This document shows positions 28,431-37,651 of a stretch of DNA of 64,000 nt, one piece after another. The stretch covers positions 1-64,000 of the forward strand of contig NZ_JABXYJ010000007.1 of the NCBI RefSeq assembly GCF_013377855.1. The letters are read 5' to 3'. Each line of letters starts with the position of its first letter. Position 1 is the stretch's first letter. The DNA is from Cognatundibacterium oligocarboniphilum. GTDB taxonomy: Bacteria > Pseudomonadota > Gammaproteobacteria > Burkholderiales > Burkholderiaceae_D. A program made the translations under genes and the position numbers. The notes under the pieces are model-generated. The model saw only the letters and a list, made by a program, of their open reading frames with translations. It had not been told where the DNA came from and did no database searches.

Positions 28431-29072
28431 ATGAGCCACACGCCACAGAGCATCATCACCCAGCTGGAACAGATCCGTGTTTTGCCGATTTTGGTTACCG
28501 ATGACGTCGATCAGGCGATCCGGTGCGTCACCACGCTGGCGGAAAACGGTTTGCCTGCGGTGGAAATCACGCTGCGCACGCCGAATGCGATGACAGTGCT
28601 GCGTGAGGTGGTGCGCGCCTGCCCGGATGTGACCGTCGGTGCCGGTACGATCCTGACTGCGGCACAGCTCGATGCAGTCAAAACCAGCGGCGCGGCGTTC
28701 GGTATCAGCCCCGGCATCACGCCGGTGCTGGCAAAAGCGGCGCAGGAATCTGGCTTGCCGTATTTTCCCGGTGTCGGTGGTGCCAGCGATCTGATGCTGG
28801 CACTGGAACATGGTTTTCACGTCGTCAAACTGTTTCCTTCCGATGTGGTCGGCAGCACCAGGATGGCCAAGGCGCTCGGCGGACCCTTCCCGGAAGTGCG
28901 TTTTTGTCTGACCGGCGGCGTGACGGTGGAAGCCACGCCAGCACTGTTGCAGCAGTCAAATGTGCTGTGCGTCGGCGGTTCCTGGATGTGCCCGGCAGGA
29001 CTGATCAATAGCGGGGACTGGAATGCCATCGCCACGCTGGCGAAAGCCGCTGCCGCCGCTGGCAAGGCATAA
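28431..29072 (+). CDS. eda: 2-keto-3-deoxy-6-phosphogluconate aldolase
   Basis: Cleaves KDPG to pyruvate and glyceraldehyde-3-phosphate, completing the Entner-Doudoroff pathway. Class I aldolase: the Schiff-base Lys is in VVKLFPSDVVG (about residue 130) and the catalytic Glu in AVEITLRTPNA (about 45). GAGTILTAAQ and the C-terminal CVGGSWM phosphate loop are present. Start at 28431 after a GAGAG site; the TTG at 28419 is a less likely alternative. Length 213 aa. Confidence 0.96.
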   Translation: MSHTPQSIITQLEQIRVLPILVTDDVDQAIRCVTTLAENGLPAVEITLRTPNAMTVLREVVRACPDVTVGAGTILTAAQLDAVKTSGAAFGISPGITPVLAKAAQESGLPYFPGVGGASDLMLALEHGFHVVKLFPSDVVGSTRMAKALGGPFPEVRFCLTGGVTVEATPALLQQSNVLCVGGSWMCPAGLINSGDWNAIATLAKAAAAAGKA

Positions 29073-29074
29073 AT

Positions 29075-29145
29075 ATACTCAGGGGGAGTATTTTATAAAG
29101 CCCTTTGTTTATCTGGATATCAAACCGGAAAATAAAGATACTCCC
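29075..29145 (+). repeat. Inverted-repeat element, copy B (between eda and pgi)
   Basis: ATACTC (29075-29080), AGGGGGAGTAT (GGGGGAGTAT at 29082-29091) and ATACTCCC (29138-29145). The distance from GGGGG to CTCCC is 64 bases, exactly as in copy A at 10586-10657. The first 13 bases (GGGGGAGTATTTT) and the last ones are identical in both, and the interior shares CCTTT-TTT, GGA and C-G-AA positions. The element starts 2 bases after the eda stop codon and ends 57 bases before pgi. Confidence 0.7.
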
Positions 29146-29202
29146 TGGATAAATCCCGATTTGACCCGTCGTCCCGACTGATACCGACTTCTGAGCAAGA
29201 TC

Positions 29203-30837
29203 ATGGCAAATTCCGTTTCCCGCACTCCGCTGTGGTGCCTGTTGCAGCAGCGCGCTACCAACATGCCCAGCCTGAAAGAGCTGTTCCGTGCTGATCCGCA
29301 GCGTTTCACCCATTTTTCGGCATCTGCCTGCGGCATTCTGCTCGACTATTCCAAGCAGCGCATCGACACTACGGCCAAGCTGAATCTGCTGGCGCTGGCG
29401 CGGCAGCAGGAAGTCGAGACGCGGCGTGATGCCATGCTGCGCGGCGAGGCGATCAACCATACCGAAAACCGTGCGGTGCTGCATACCGTGCTGCGTTTGC
29501 CGAAAGGCGAAAAATTCATGCTGAACGGCGAGAACATTGCTGCCGACGTGCATCAGGTGCTGGCGCAGATGCGTGCATTCAGTGATGCCGTGCGCGAAGG
29601 GCGCTGGGTGGGCTATACCGGCAAAGCGATTCGCACGATTGTGAATATCGGCATCGGCGGCTCTGATCTTGGTCCGCAGATGGCATGCATCGCGTTGGCG
29701 CCGTGGTCGCAGAAGAATCTCTCACTGCATTTTGTCTCGAATGTCGATGGCCGTCACGTGGCGGACGCGCTGGCGAATGCCGATCCGGAAACGACCTTGT
29801 TCGTGGTCGCATCCAAGACCTTCACCACCATGGAAACCCTGACCAATGCCCGCACGGCACGTGAGTGGATGCTGTCGCATGGTTGTCCGGCAGAGCAGAT
29901 CCGCCAGCATTTCGTGGCGCTCAGCACCAATGTGACGGCGGCGGCGGAGTTTGGCATTGCGGAAGAAAACGTTTTCCCGTTCTGGAACTGGGCGGGTGGC
30001 CGCTATTCGATGTGGAGCGCGATCGGTCTCTCGATTGCCTTGTATGTCGGCATGGACCGGTTTGAAGAAATGCTGGCCGGTGCGCACGAGATGGATCTGC
30101 ATTTTGCCCAGGCGCCGCTGGAGCAAAACCTGCCGGTGCTGATGGCGCTGATCGGCATCTGGAATATCAACTTTCTCGGTCTGCAAGCCTTGTCGATTGC
30201 GCCTTATCATCAGCGCATGACGCGCGTGCCGGCTTATCTGCAACAGCTGGAAATGGAAAGCAACGGCAAATCCGTGACCCGCGAAGGGCAACGCGTCGAT
30301 TATTCGACGTCAGCGATTCTGTTCGGTGAGGCCGGTACTAATGGACAACATGCGTATTTCCAGTTGCTGCATCAGGGGGCGACGATCATCCCGACAGATT
30401 TTATCGTGGTCGCCGATGACGATGCCGGTTTGCCGGGACATAATCAGGCTTTGCTGGCAAATTGCTTTGCGCAATCGAAAGCCATGGCACTCGGCAAGAG
30501 CATGGAGGAAGTGCGTGCCGAACTGGGCGATCTGCCGGAAAAAATGCTGGCGCCACGGGTGTTCGAGGGCAACCGCCCGACTTCCACGCTGCTGCTCGAT
30601 GCGCTGACTCCGCGTTCGCTGGGGTCACTGATTGCCTTGTACGAACATAAGGTTTTCGTGCAGTCGGTGATCTGGGATATCAATGCCTTTGATCAGTGGG
30701 GTGTGGAACTCGGCAAAAAACTGGCGCAGCAGTTGATCAGCCTCGATCCGGCGGCAGTGAAAGAAGAATACGACAGCTCCACCAAAGGCTTGCTGCAGGC
30801 TGTCAGACACAGCCAGAAAGTCAGAAAAGCCGCCTGA
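29203..30837 (+). CDS. pgi: Glucose-6-phosphate isomerase
   Basis: Interconverts glucose-6-phosphate and fructose-6-phosphate. In an Entner-Doudoroff organism it lets fructose-6-phosphate enter the pathway and supports gluconeogenesis. Motifs: IGIGGSDLGPQMA (about residue 147), VASKTFTTMETLTNA (about 203), the catalytic Glu region NWAGGRYSMWSAIGL, the His region GQHAYFQLLHQG and a C-terminal STKGLLQAVRHSQK lysine. Length 544 aa is normal. Third gene of edd-eda-pgi. Confidence 0.97.
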   Translation: MANSVSRTPLWCLLQQRATNMPSLKELFRADPQRFTHFSASACGILLDYSKQRIDTTAKLNLLALARQQEVETRRDAMLRGEAINHTENRAVLHTVLRLPKGEKFMLNGENIAADVHQVLAQMRAFSDAVREGRWVGYTGKAIRTIVNIGIGGSDLGPQMACIALAPWSQKNLSLHFVSNVDGRHVADALANADPETTLFVVASKTFTTMETLTNARTAREWMLSHGCPAEQIRQHFVALSTNVTAAAEFGIAEENVFPFWNWAGGRYSMWSAIGLSIALYVGMDRFEEMLAGAHEMDLHFAQAPLEQNLPVLMALIGIWNINFLGLQALSIAPYHQRMTRVPAYLQQLEMESNGKSVTREGQRVDYSTSAILFGEAGTNGQHAYFQLLHQGATIIPTDFIVVADDDAGLPGHNQALLANCFAQSKAMALGKSMEEVRAELGDLPEKMLAPRVFEGNRPTSTLLLDALTPRSLGSLIALYEHKVFVQSVIWDINAFDQWGVELGKKLAQQLISLDPAAVKEEYDSSTKGLLQAVRHSQKVRKAA

Positions 30838-30950
30838 GCCGGGCTAATGTCTGACGACGTCCTGCCTTTATTGCCGGAGCCCCGTCAGAGCTGCTGCCGG
30901 GGCGCAATCCTGCCCCTCAGCCTGTGCACCGACTTAACACCTGAACCGGT

Positions 30951-30993
30951 AATCGGTATTTCTCCTGATGCATCATCGGGAAAAATACCGATT
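30951..30993. repeat. 43-nt near-perfect hairpin upstream of ppc
   Basis: Left arm 30951-30970 and right arm 30974-30993 are complementary over 20 positions with one mismatch and one G-U pair; the loop is CAT. The arms begin AATCGGTATTT and end AAATACCGATT. It lies 114 bases after pgi and 57 bases before the ppc ATG. There is no T-run on either side, so a simple terminator is unlikely. Confidence 0.8.
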
Positions 30994-31049
30994 GTCTTGC
31001 AAGAATTTTCATCATTCGATTTCCTTACTTACCGTAGAATTTTGTCAGC

Positions 31050-33836
31050 ATGAATGCCCACCTCCAACCACCACTCAAAATGAACGACAAAGATGACGAC
31101 AAAGACCAGAGCCTGCGCGAAGATATCCGCCGTCTGGGACGCCTGTTAGGTGATACGGTAAGAAATCAGCATGGCGATGATGTGTTCGACCTGATTGAGC
31201 AGGTCCGGCAAAATTCCATCCGTTTCCGCCGCGACGCCGATGAGGCAGCGCGTGCCGAACTGGAAAATACGCTCGACAGCCTGACTAATGACCAGACCAC
31301 GCAAGTGATCCGCGCATTCAGCTACTTTTCGCATCTGGTCAATCTGGCGGAAGACCAGCATCATATCCGCCGCACCAGAGCGCATCAGATCGCCGGCTCC
31401 GCGCCCCGCTCCGGCAGCCTGGCGCACACGATTGAAGCCTTGTATAACGCCGGTCACAACACGCAGCAATTGCTTGATTTTTTCCAGACAGCGCAGGTCG
31501 CACCGGTACTCACCGCGCATCCGACCGAAGTGCAGCGCAAGAGCATTCTGAATTGTCAGATGGTGATTACCCGCCTGCTCGACGAGCGCGACCGGATGCA
31601 GCTGACTCCTGAAGAATCCGCTGCCAACGAAGAGGCACTGGGACGCGCCGTGCTGACGTTGTGGCAGACCCGCATGCTGCGCACTTCGAAATTGTCGGTG
31701 CTGGACGAGGTCGAGAACGGTCTGAGCTTTTATGACTACACCTTCCTGCGCGAATTGCCGCAACTGTATGCCGGCCTGGAAGACCTGCTGGCCAGCAAAG
31801 ACCCGGCATTGCAACAGCGTGAATTGCCAAGCTTTATGAAAATGGGCAGCTGGATTGGCGGCGACCGCGACGGCAATCCTTTCGTCACTGCCACCGTGCT
31901 GGAAAAAACGCTGGCGATGCAATCGACGCGGGCATTCCGTTTTTATCTGGATGAGCTGCATACCCTGGGTTCGCAACTGTCGATGGCGAATCTGCTGGTC
32001 AAAGTGTCGGATGAATTGCTGGCATTGGCCGAGCGTTCACCAGATCATTCGCCGCACCGCTCTGACGAGCCTTACCGTCTGGCGATTAGCGGCATTTACG
32101 CCCGTCTGGCAGCGACTTATACCCGGTTGCTTGGCTTGTTGCCATCAATCCCGCCGAGCGGAGAAGCCGCACCCTACCGTGCGGCGGAAGAGCTCGCAGC
32201 AGACCTGGATGTGATTCACAACTCTCTGATGGCGAACGGCTCGGCTGCGATTACGCGGGGACGTTTGCGTCATCTGCGGCGCGCAGTCCGGGTATTTGGC
32301 TTTTATCTGGCGCCGCTGGATCTGCGTCAGAATTCCGATGTGCATGAGCGCGTGGTGGCCGAATTGTTACAGGCAGCCAATCCGGCGACAGACTACCTGA
32401 CACTGAACGAAGATCAGCGTATCGAAGTATTGATTCAGGAGATCAGCTCCGCCCGTCCGCTGGCTTCGCCTTATCTGACGTACTCGGAGGAAACTCAGTC
32501 CGAGCTGGCCATTTATCGGGCTGCGGCCACCGCCAAACAACGTTATGGCGCCGGTGCGGTACCGAACTGCATTATTTCCAAGACCGATGGCGTGTCGGAC
32601 ATGCTCGAGCTGGCGCTGTTGCTGAAAGAATCCGGGTTGCTGCATCCGGCAGAAGGGCGGCTGGATGTGAACATCATTCCGCTGTTTGAAACCATCGGCG
32701 ACCTGCAGAACAGCGCGCCAGCGATGGATCGTCTGTTTACGATTCCGGCCTATGCCCGCCTGCTGGCAAGCCGCGATCAGGCGCAGGAAGTGATGCTCGG
32801 TTATTCCGACAGCAATAAGGACGGTGGTTTTCTGACTTCCGGCTGGGAATTGTATAAAGCCGAACTCGATCTAGTGGAAGTCTTTAAAAAACATCAGGTA
32901 CGTCTGCGTTTGTTTCATGGCCGCGGTGGTTCGGTTGGCCGTGGCGGTGGACCAAGCTATCAGGCCATTCTGGCGCAGCCAGCCGGTGCGGTTCAGGGAC
33001 AGATCCGTCTGACAGAACAGGGTGAAGTGATTACGGCCAAATACGGCAATCCGGAAGTCGGACGCCGCAATCTGGAAGTGCTGGCTGCTGCCACGATGGA
33101 AGCCAGTATGCTGGCGCACACCGAACCAGCCCCGCCTGCCGTATTTTTGTCGGTGATGGAGGAGCTGTCGGATTACGCATTCCATGCCTACCGCGATCTG
33201 GTGTACGGCACTGAAGGATTCGAACAGTATTTCTGGGAATCGACAGTGATCTCTGAAATTGCCGGACTGAATATCGGCAGTCGTCCGGCTTCCCGTAAAA
33301 AATCCACCGCCATTGAAGACCTGCGCGCTATTCCGTGGGTATTCAGCTGGTCGCAGTGCCGCCTGATGTTGCCGGGTTGGTTTGGCTTTGGCACGGCAGT
33401 CCGGCGTTACCTGGCGGCGCATCCGGCCGACGGTTTGCCGACGCTGCAGGCAATGTTCCGTCAGTGGTCTTTCTTCAGCACCTTGTTGTCCAACATGGAA
33501 ATGGTGCTCGCCAAGAGTGATATCGGTATCGCCAGCCGTTATGCGCAACTGGTCAAAGATCAGGCCTTGCGCGACCGGATTTTTCCGCGGATTCAGGCAG
33601 AGCACGCAGCGACCATCGATGTGCTGAAATCGATTTCCGGACAGGATGAGCTGCTGGCGGCCAATCCGCTGCTGGCGCGCTCTATCCGTAACCGTTTCCC
33701 TTATCTGTCGCCGCTGAACCATGTGCAGATTGAATTGCTGCAGCGTTATCGTCAGGGCGACCCGGATGAGCGGGTCAGACGCGGCATTCACCTGTCGATC
33801 AATGGTATTGCCACCGGTCTCAGAAACAGCGGTTAA
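31050..33836 (+). CDS. ppc: Phosphoenolpyruvate carboxylase
   Basis: Anaplerotic enzyme making oxaloacetate from PEP and bicarbonate. The catalytic His is in [13 protein letters not shown] (about residue 155); [11 protein letters not shown], the Lys region [20 protein letters not shown] and the mobile loop [20 protein letters not shown] follow in order. The C-terminus ends [13 protein letters not shown] as in the family. Length 928 aa is normal. Start at 31050; a Met at 31080 is an alternative. A strong bidirectional terminator follows. Confidence 0.97.
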   Translation: MNAHLQPPLKMNDKDDDKDQSLREDIRRLGRLLGDTVRNQHGDDVFDLIEQVRQNSIRFRRDADEAARAELENTLDSLTNDQTTQVIRAFSYFSHLVNLAEDQHHIRRTRAHQIAGSAPRSGSLAHTIEALYNAGHNTQQLLDFFQTAQVAPVLTAHPTEVQRKSILNCQMVITRLLDERDRMQLTPEESAANEEALGRAVLTLWQTRMLRTSKLSVLDEVENGLSFYDYTFLRELPQLYAGLEDLLASKDPALQQRELPSFMKMGSWIGGDRDGNPFVTATVLEKTLAMQSTRAFRFYLDELHTLGSQLSMANLLVKVSDELLALAERSPDHSPHRSDEPYRLAISGIYARLAATYTRLLGLLPSIPPSGEAAPYRAAEELAADLDVIHNSLMANGSAAITRGRLRHLRRAVRVFGFYLAPLDLRQNSDVHERVVAELLQAANPATDYLTLNEDQRIEVLIQEISSARPLASPYLTYSEETQSELAIYRAAATAKQRYGAGAVPNCIISKTDGVSDMLELALLLKESGLLHPAEGRLDVNIIPLFETIGDLQNSAPAMDRLFTIPAYARLLASRDQAQEVMLGYSDSNKDGGFLTSGWELYKAELDLVEVFKKHQVRLRLFHGRGGSVGRGGGPSYQAILAQPAGAVQGQIRLTEQGEVITAKYGNPEVGRRNLEVLAAATMEASMLAHTEPAPPAVFLSVMEELSDYAFHAYRDLVYGTEGFEQYFWESTVISEIAGLNIGSRPASRKKSTAIEDLRAIPWVFSWSQCRLMLPGWFGFGTAVRRYLAAHPADGLPTLQAMFRQWSFFSTLLSNMEMVLAKSDIGIASRYAQLVKDQALRDRIFPRIQAEHAATIDVLKSISGQDELLAANPLLARSIRNRFPYLSPLNHVQIELLQRYRQGDPDERVRRGIHLSINGIATGLRNSG

Positions 33837-33863
33837 GCTGGGTTTTGTCTGTGCGCTAAGTAC

Positions 33864-33896
33864 AAAAAAATGCCCTCTGCGCGGAGGGCATTTTTT
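33864..33896. terminator. Bidirectional Rho-independent terminator between ppc and the binding-protein gene
   Basis: AAAAAAA precedes TGCCCTC (33871-33877), loop TGCGCG or shorter, GAGGGCA (33884-33890), then TTTTTT. Symmetric A- and T-runs serve ppc on the plus strand and the convergent gene on the minus strand. Confidence 0.93.
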
Positions 33897-33915
33897 CTGG
33901 TTGAATCACTAGGTG

Positions 33916-35040
33916 TCAGAACATCAGGCCGCCACCTTTGCGGAACAGCGCGATATCCACATACGAAGACATCCGATAGGTTCCATCACCTGGCGTCAGC
34001 AGAATGCCACCCAGGTCCATCGTTCCCTTTTGTGCCGCCAGCGTTTGCAGACCGTCCCGCCCGGCTTTGGATAAATGAATTCCTTTGACCAGTGTTTTGG
34101 CAACCACGAATCCTTCAAAAGTGAGGGCAGACAAGTCCTCATCACGGAATTTTTTCATCATATTATTGTGATCGAGCTGGATGATGGATTTCTTCCCCTG
34201 CGGGTTGGGCACCACTTGCGAAAATACCGTCCATTCCAGATTTTTTGGTCCGGCGACTTCTGCCAGCGTATCCAGATTCGTCAGCGACATACCGGCGACA
34301 AAGGTACGTGGCGCATGTTTGCGGAATTCTTTCAGGAACAGTCCGGTGCCCAGCGTGTCTGCCACCACGATCACGATATTCGGATTGGCATTGGCCAGTA
34401 CCGCAGATTCACGGTCGACGTCAGCCGGGGTGCCGGTGATGTGAACAATACCGCTCATCTGCATTTTACGTTTCTTCACTTCATTGCTCACGTACTGAAA
34501 CATATCCTGATTCAGGCTGTTTTCCTGTACGGCGATGCCAACGCTTTTAATGCCCAGTTTGTCAAAGTAAGAGAAGATATACTGCATTTCCTGCTCAGGG
34601 CTGGGGCGCCAGAACAGGACGCGGTTACCATAATTTTTCACCGATCCGATCAGCGGCGCAAACAGTGTCTGGCCGCTCTGGATAAATTTAGGTGCATTGA
34701 TGACAGCATCCGTGACGGCGGCGCCAATACCGCCCAGTAAATATTCAGCCTTATCTTTTTCCAGCAAATCACTGGCCACTTTGGCAGATTGCGCCGGATT
34801 ACCCTGATCATCACGCACCAGATATTTGATGCGGCGTCCATTGATGCCGCCGCTGACATTCAGACTGTCAAAGTAAGTGGTGATCCCGGCAACATAATCC
34901 CGGCCAATGCTGCCATTCGGGCCGGACAGATCAATGGCCTGACCGATAATGATGGGATTATCCTGAGCTGTGGCAAAGGCAGTCAGGAAATTACTCAGTA
35001 CAATAATGAAAGCGATGAGTTGTCTGGAAAGCAAGCGCAT
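33916..35040 (-). CDS. ABC-type branched-chain amino acid-like substrate-binding protein
   Basis: Periplasmic type I binding-fold protein (Leu/Ile/Val-BP family), 374 aa. MRLLSRQLIAFIIVLSNFLTAFATA is a signal peptide, so the ATG at 35040 is preferred to the longer frame. The mature part begins NPIIIGQAIDLSGPNGSIG; DDQGNPAQSAKVASDLL, YLLGGIGAAVTDAVIN and LTFEGFVVAKTLVKGI are family features. No permease or ATPase gene is nearby, so the ligand cannot be inferred; such orphan receptors also serve sensor systems. Divergent from mobB. Confidence 0.85.
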   Translation of the reverse strand: MRLLSRQLIAFIIVLSNFLTAFATAQDNPIIIGQAIDLSGPNGSIGRDYVAGITTYFDSLNVSGGINGRRIKYLVRDDQGNPAQSAKVASDLLEKDKAEYLLGGIGAAVTDAVINAPKFIQSGQTLFAPLIGSVKNYGNRVLFWRPSPEQEMQYIFSYFDKLGIKSVGIAVQENSLNQDMFQYVSNEVKKRKMQMSGIVHITGTPADVDRESAVLANANPNIVIVVADTLGTGLFLKEFRKHAPRTFVAGMSLTNLDTLAEVAGPKNLEWTVFSQVVPNPQGKKSIIQLDHNNMMKKFRDEDLSALTFEGFVVAKTLVKGIHLSKAGRDGLQTLAAQKGTMDLGGILLTPGDGTYRMSSYVDIALFRKGGGLMF

Positions 35041-35228
35041 GGGAGTCGGATCGGTTGTTGCAGTGCGACAGATTCTGACACCGGATTGTGACTGCAAAGT
35101 GACTGAGTGATAACAGTTTTTCCGCTTCGGTGCGAAAAACAGATGCTGTACTGCCTGCAATACAGCGATGTTGGGCGGCCAGACCGATTCGTGAATTGTT
35201 GGTCAGACTGAATGATGAAAATACAAAA

Positions 35229-35768
35229 ATGAACAAAAACTTATTGGGGATTATCGGATGGTCAGGAAGCGGCAAAACGACATTGCTGGAATTCCTGATC
35301 GCGCAACTGACTGCGGTGGGGCAGCGTGTGAATGTTGTCAAACACAGCCATCACGACATCATCATTGAGCCGCCGCAGAAAGACAGCGCCCGTTTTCGCA
35401 CTGCCGGGGCTGCGGAGGTGATGCTGGTGTCGCCATACCGGTATGTGATTACCAGGGAACTGCATGCGGAGCCGGAACCTGCATTGCAGACTTTGCTTGC
35501 CCGCTTTTCCGTAGCGGATATTCTGTTAATAGAAGGATATAAATGGGAACCCATTTCCAAGCTGGAGGTGCATCGTCCCTTACTGGGAAAGCCGCCGCTG
35601 TATCCCGACGACCCTTATGTGATTGCCGTTGCTTCGGACGTACCGGCACCTCCCGGACTGCGGGACGGCATCGCATGGCTGGATCTGAATCAGCCCGATG
35701 AAATTCTGGAATGGTTGCTTACCGCAATGCGGGATGGAAAAATTCAAAAAAAGGAATTTCCGGGCTAA
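35229..35768 (+). CDS. mobB: Molybdopterin-guanine dinucleotide biosynthesis adaptor protein MobB
   Basis: GTP-binding P-loop protein that assists MobA in attaching GMP to molybdopterin. Walker A is [18 protein letters not shown] at the N-terminus; [11 protein letters not shown] and [19 protein letters not shown] are typical MobB motifs, and [20 protein letters not shown] the Walker B-like region. Start at 35229; the frame is open further upstream but lacks conservation. Length 179 aa. MobA and other molybdenum genes are not in the window. Confidence 0.93.
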   Translation: MNKNLLGIIGWSGSGKTTLLEFLIAQLTAVGQRVNVVKHSHHDIIIEPPQKDSARFRTAGAAEVMLVSPYRYVITRELHAEPEPALQTLLARFSVADILLIEGYKWEPISKLEVHRPLLGKPPLYPDDPYVIAVASDVPAPPGLRDGIAWLDLNQPDEILEWLLTAMRDGKIQKKEFPG

Positions 35769-35820
35769 AGGAAGCTCTTTTTTCTGCCGTTATAGGAGCA
35801 GATGGATAAGGAGATTTCTC

Positions 35821-36021
35821 ATGGATGTCACAGGAATAGCAAATGTAGCAACGACACTGGCGGATGTCGGTATCAGCCAGGCAGTCAGTATTGCCATGCT
35901 CAAAAAGGCAAATGATATTCAGACTGAAAATGCCACTGCACTGATTCAGGCGATTCCTGATAATCAATCGGTTGCCAACCTGCCTTCTCACCTGGGACGC
36001 AACATCAATACAACGGCGTAA
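35821..36021 (+). CDS. YjfB-family small protein (putative motility protein)
   Basis: A 66-aa protein beginning MDVTGIANVATTLADVGISQ, with AVSIAMLKKANDIQTENATAL following. This pattern matches the YjfB_motility family of small proteins of unknown function, widespread in flagellated bacteria. AAGGAG (about 35809) lies about 7 bases before the ATG, supporting this start over the longer frame from 35698. No flagellar genes are near. It sits 52 bases after mobB and ends at a strong terminator. Confidence 0.75.
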   Translation: MDVTGIANVATTLADVGISQAVSIAMLKKANDIQTENATALIQAIPDNQSVANLPSHLGRNINTTA

Positions 36022-36097
36022 ACCGTATCACTGTCGCGAAGCAAGCTGGTCTGACCAGTTGTCTGGTGACCGCAATAAACTGCTCAGACACATCCAT

Positions 36098-36130
36098 AAA
36101 ACAGCGCAATCAATGCGCTGTTTTGCTTTG
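36098..36130 (+). terminator. Rho-independent terminator after the YjfB-like gene
   Basis: AAAACAGCGCA (36098-36108) pairs with TGCGCTGTTTT (36114-36124) with a 5-base loop, followed by GCTTT. An 11-bp perfect stem with flanking A and T runs. Confidence 0.88.
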
Positions 36131-36203
36131 GGGATGATCTGACGCAAGCAATATTCCGCTGTATCAGCCATAATCTGCGGCATTCACTTTTTCTGGAGCA
36201 GAG

Positions 36204-36635
36204 ATGACAACAGCATGGGGATGGTCGGACAGGTTGAGCCTCAGTTATGAACCGATGGATGAAACACATCAGGAGTTCGTACAATTATGCGCTGCGTTGG
36301 CAGAAGATAATCCTGCCACATTTGTTCAGCGTCTGGATGCCTTGATTGAACACTCTGTCCACCATTTCGATCAGGAAAATATCTGGATGACGGAAACTGC
36401 TTTTCCGCCGGCCGCCTGCCACAAGCAGGAGCACGATGCCGTCCTGGAGGTGATGCAGGAAGTGCGGCGCCGGGTTGCATCTGGTGAGGAAGATCTTGCT
36501 GTACGTCTGGCAGAGGAATTACCGCATTGGTTTGAACATCACGTCGATACTATGGACAATATGTTGGCGCGCTTCATGCTGACACAATCCCGCCAGAATG
36601 CAGAGCTTCAGGACGCGCAGCAGTTATCAGCCTGA
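36204..36635 (+). CDS. Bacteriohemerythrin
   Basis: Single-domain oxygen-binding di-iron protein, 143 aa. Expected ligands are present in order: His22 (DETHQEF), His54 and Glu58 (HHFDQENIW), His73 and His77 (CHKQEH), and His113 and Asp118 (FEHHVDTMD). In betaproteobacteria such proteins are thought to buffer or deliver oxygen, or act in aerotaxis when fused to other domains; here it is unfused. It has no membrane segment or signal peptide. It converges with the ybcJ-like gene 4 bases downstream. Confidence 0.92.
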   Translation: MTTAWGWSDRLSLSYEPMDETHQEFVQLCAALAEDNPATFVQRLDALIEHSVHHFDQENIWMTETAFPPAACHKQEHDAVLEVMQEVRRRVASGEEDLAVRLAEELPHWFEHHVDTMDNMLARFMLTQSRQNAELQDAQQLSA

Positions 36636-36639
36636 TTCC

Positions 36640-36858
36640 TTATTCAGCACGGACCCGGATCTGGATTCCGCCCAGTTCCACCATCTGGCCGGCACGGATT
36701 TTCGCTGTTTTCCGCAGTTCCTGCTGGCCATCCACATACACGTCACCGCTGGCAACAATCATTTTCCCCGCGCCGCCGCTTTCGCATAAACCGGATAGTT
36801 TTAATAATTGATTTAATTCAATGTATTCGCCGCTCAGGCTGAAGTCTAATGTTTGCAT
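36640..36858 (-). CDS. ybcJ: S4-domain RNA-binding protein YbcJ-like
   Basis: A 72-aa protein consisting almost entirely of an S4-like RNA-binding fold: FIELNQLLKLSGL-type helix, SGGAGKMIVASGDVYVDGQ (the binding loop) and ELRKTAKIRAGQMVEL. It resembles YbcJ of Escherichia coli, an RNA-binding protein of uncertain role. It follows the small unknown gene at 36896-37168 on the same strand with 37 bases between. Confidence 0.88.
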   Translation of the reverse strand: MQTLDFSLSGEYIELNQLLKLSGLCESGGAGKMIVASGDVYVDGQQELRKTAKIRAGQMVELGGIQIRVRAE

Positions 36859-36895
36859 GTGATGTCAGGAATTGGAAAAAAGGGCGCAGGATACA

Positions 36896-37168
36896 CTAAA
36901 TCACCTGCAGGCGGGCATGGGCTTTATCCAGCCAGGTCTGTAGTTCGGTAATCAGATCGCGTTGACTGAAGGAACAGCTTTCCTCGGTAAACATACTGCC
37001 GGATTCCAGTCTGAGCAAGATATTTTCCATTACAGCCTGGTATTGCGGCGGTAATTGCGTCAGCAAAACATCGTTGTTTCGCCAGCACCGGCAAAGCTCA
37101 CTGACAGTCATCTGTTGCCGCAGAAAATCATCCAGACTTTGCCTGAGTGCAAGGATAGGGTTATTCAT
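36896..37168 (-). CDS. Hypothetical protein, 90 aa
   Basis: Start MNNPILALRQSLDDFLRQQM at 37168 is favoured because the upstream extension to 37225 is unlike a protein N-terminus. The protein is predicted to be mostly helical (SVSELCRCWRNNDVLLTQLP; MENILLRLE; LITELQTWLDKAHARL), with two Cys close together. I recognise no family. It may be co-transcribed with the S4 protein. Confidence 0.6.
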   Translation of the reverse strand: MNNPILALRQSLDDFLRQQMTVSELCRCWRNNDVLLTQLPPQYQAVMENILLRLESGSMFTEESCSFSQRDLITELQTWLDKAHARLQVI

Positions 37169-37355
37169 CGGTAGGCCGTTTTTGAGAGAATAAAAATGGT
37201 AGGATAAGACGCACTGGCGATTCATATCAGTGACAGTTGAGACTTGGTCTTGCCTATACAGGTATTCAGTAGCTGGAAAATGTCAGTCGGTACTGTTCTG
37301 TTCACCTCATGCAGATCAGACCGGGTTTCTTATTTTAACTTTTCAGGAGATAAAC

Positions 37356-37613
37356 ATGAACAACAAAGCCTTGATTGCAGCAGCTTTGACTGGTTTGCTC
37401 GGTACGACGATTGCTACTGCGGCTGAACCGGCTAAAACTGAAAAATGTTATGGCGTGTCAAAAGCAGGGAAAAATGACTGCGCTGCCAAGGATGGCTCGC
37501 ATTCCTGTGCGGGTCAGGCAAAGACAGATAACAATCCACAGGACTGGAAAAAGGTCCCGGCCGGCACATGCGAGAAAATGGGTGGTAAAACCGATGCACC
37601 CAAGGCTTCCTGA
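37356..37613 (+). CDS. bufA1: Bufferin precursor BufA1 (DUF2282 copper-binding RiPP)
   Basis: An 85-aa secreted precursor. A signal peptide ([20 protein letters not shown], cleavage near ATAA/EP) precedes a core with four cysteines: Cys31 (KCYGV), Cys42 (NDCAA), Cys51 (HSCAGQ) and Cys72 (GTCEKMGG). This is the DUF2282/bufferin-1 pattern. In characterised members the MNIO enzyme converts central cysteines to thiooxazole groups and the exported peptide sequesters copper. AGGAGA lies 7 bases upstream. First gene of bufA-bufB-bufC, 38 bases before bufB. No regulator, anti-sigma or DoxX gene accompanies it. Confidence 0.9.
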   Translation: MNNKALIAAALTGLLGTTIATAAEPAKTEKCYGVSKAGKNDCAAKDGSHSCAGQAKTDNNPQDWKKVPAGTCEKMGGKTDAPKAS

Positions 37614-37651
37614 GCCTGGACACTTGTATCGGGCTATCTCAATATTGCTGT

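Noticed and set aside
37230..37355. ECF-sigma or copper-regulator promoter before bufA
   Set aside because: I could not find a convincing paired box; no claim made.
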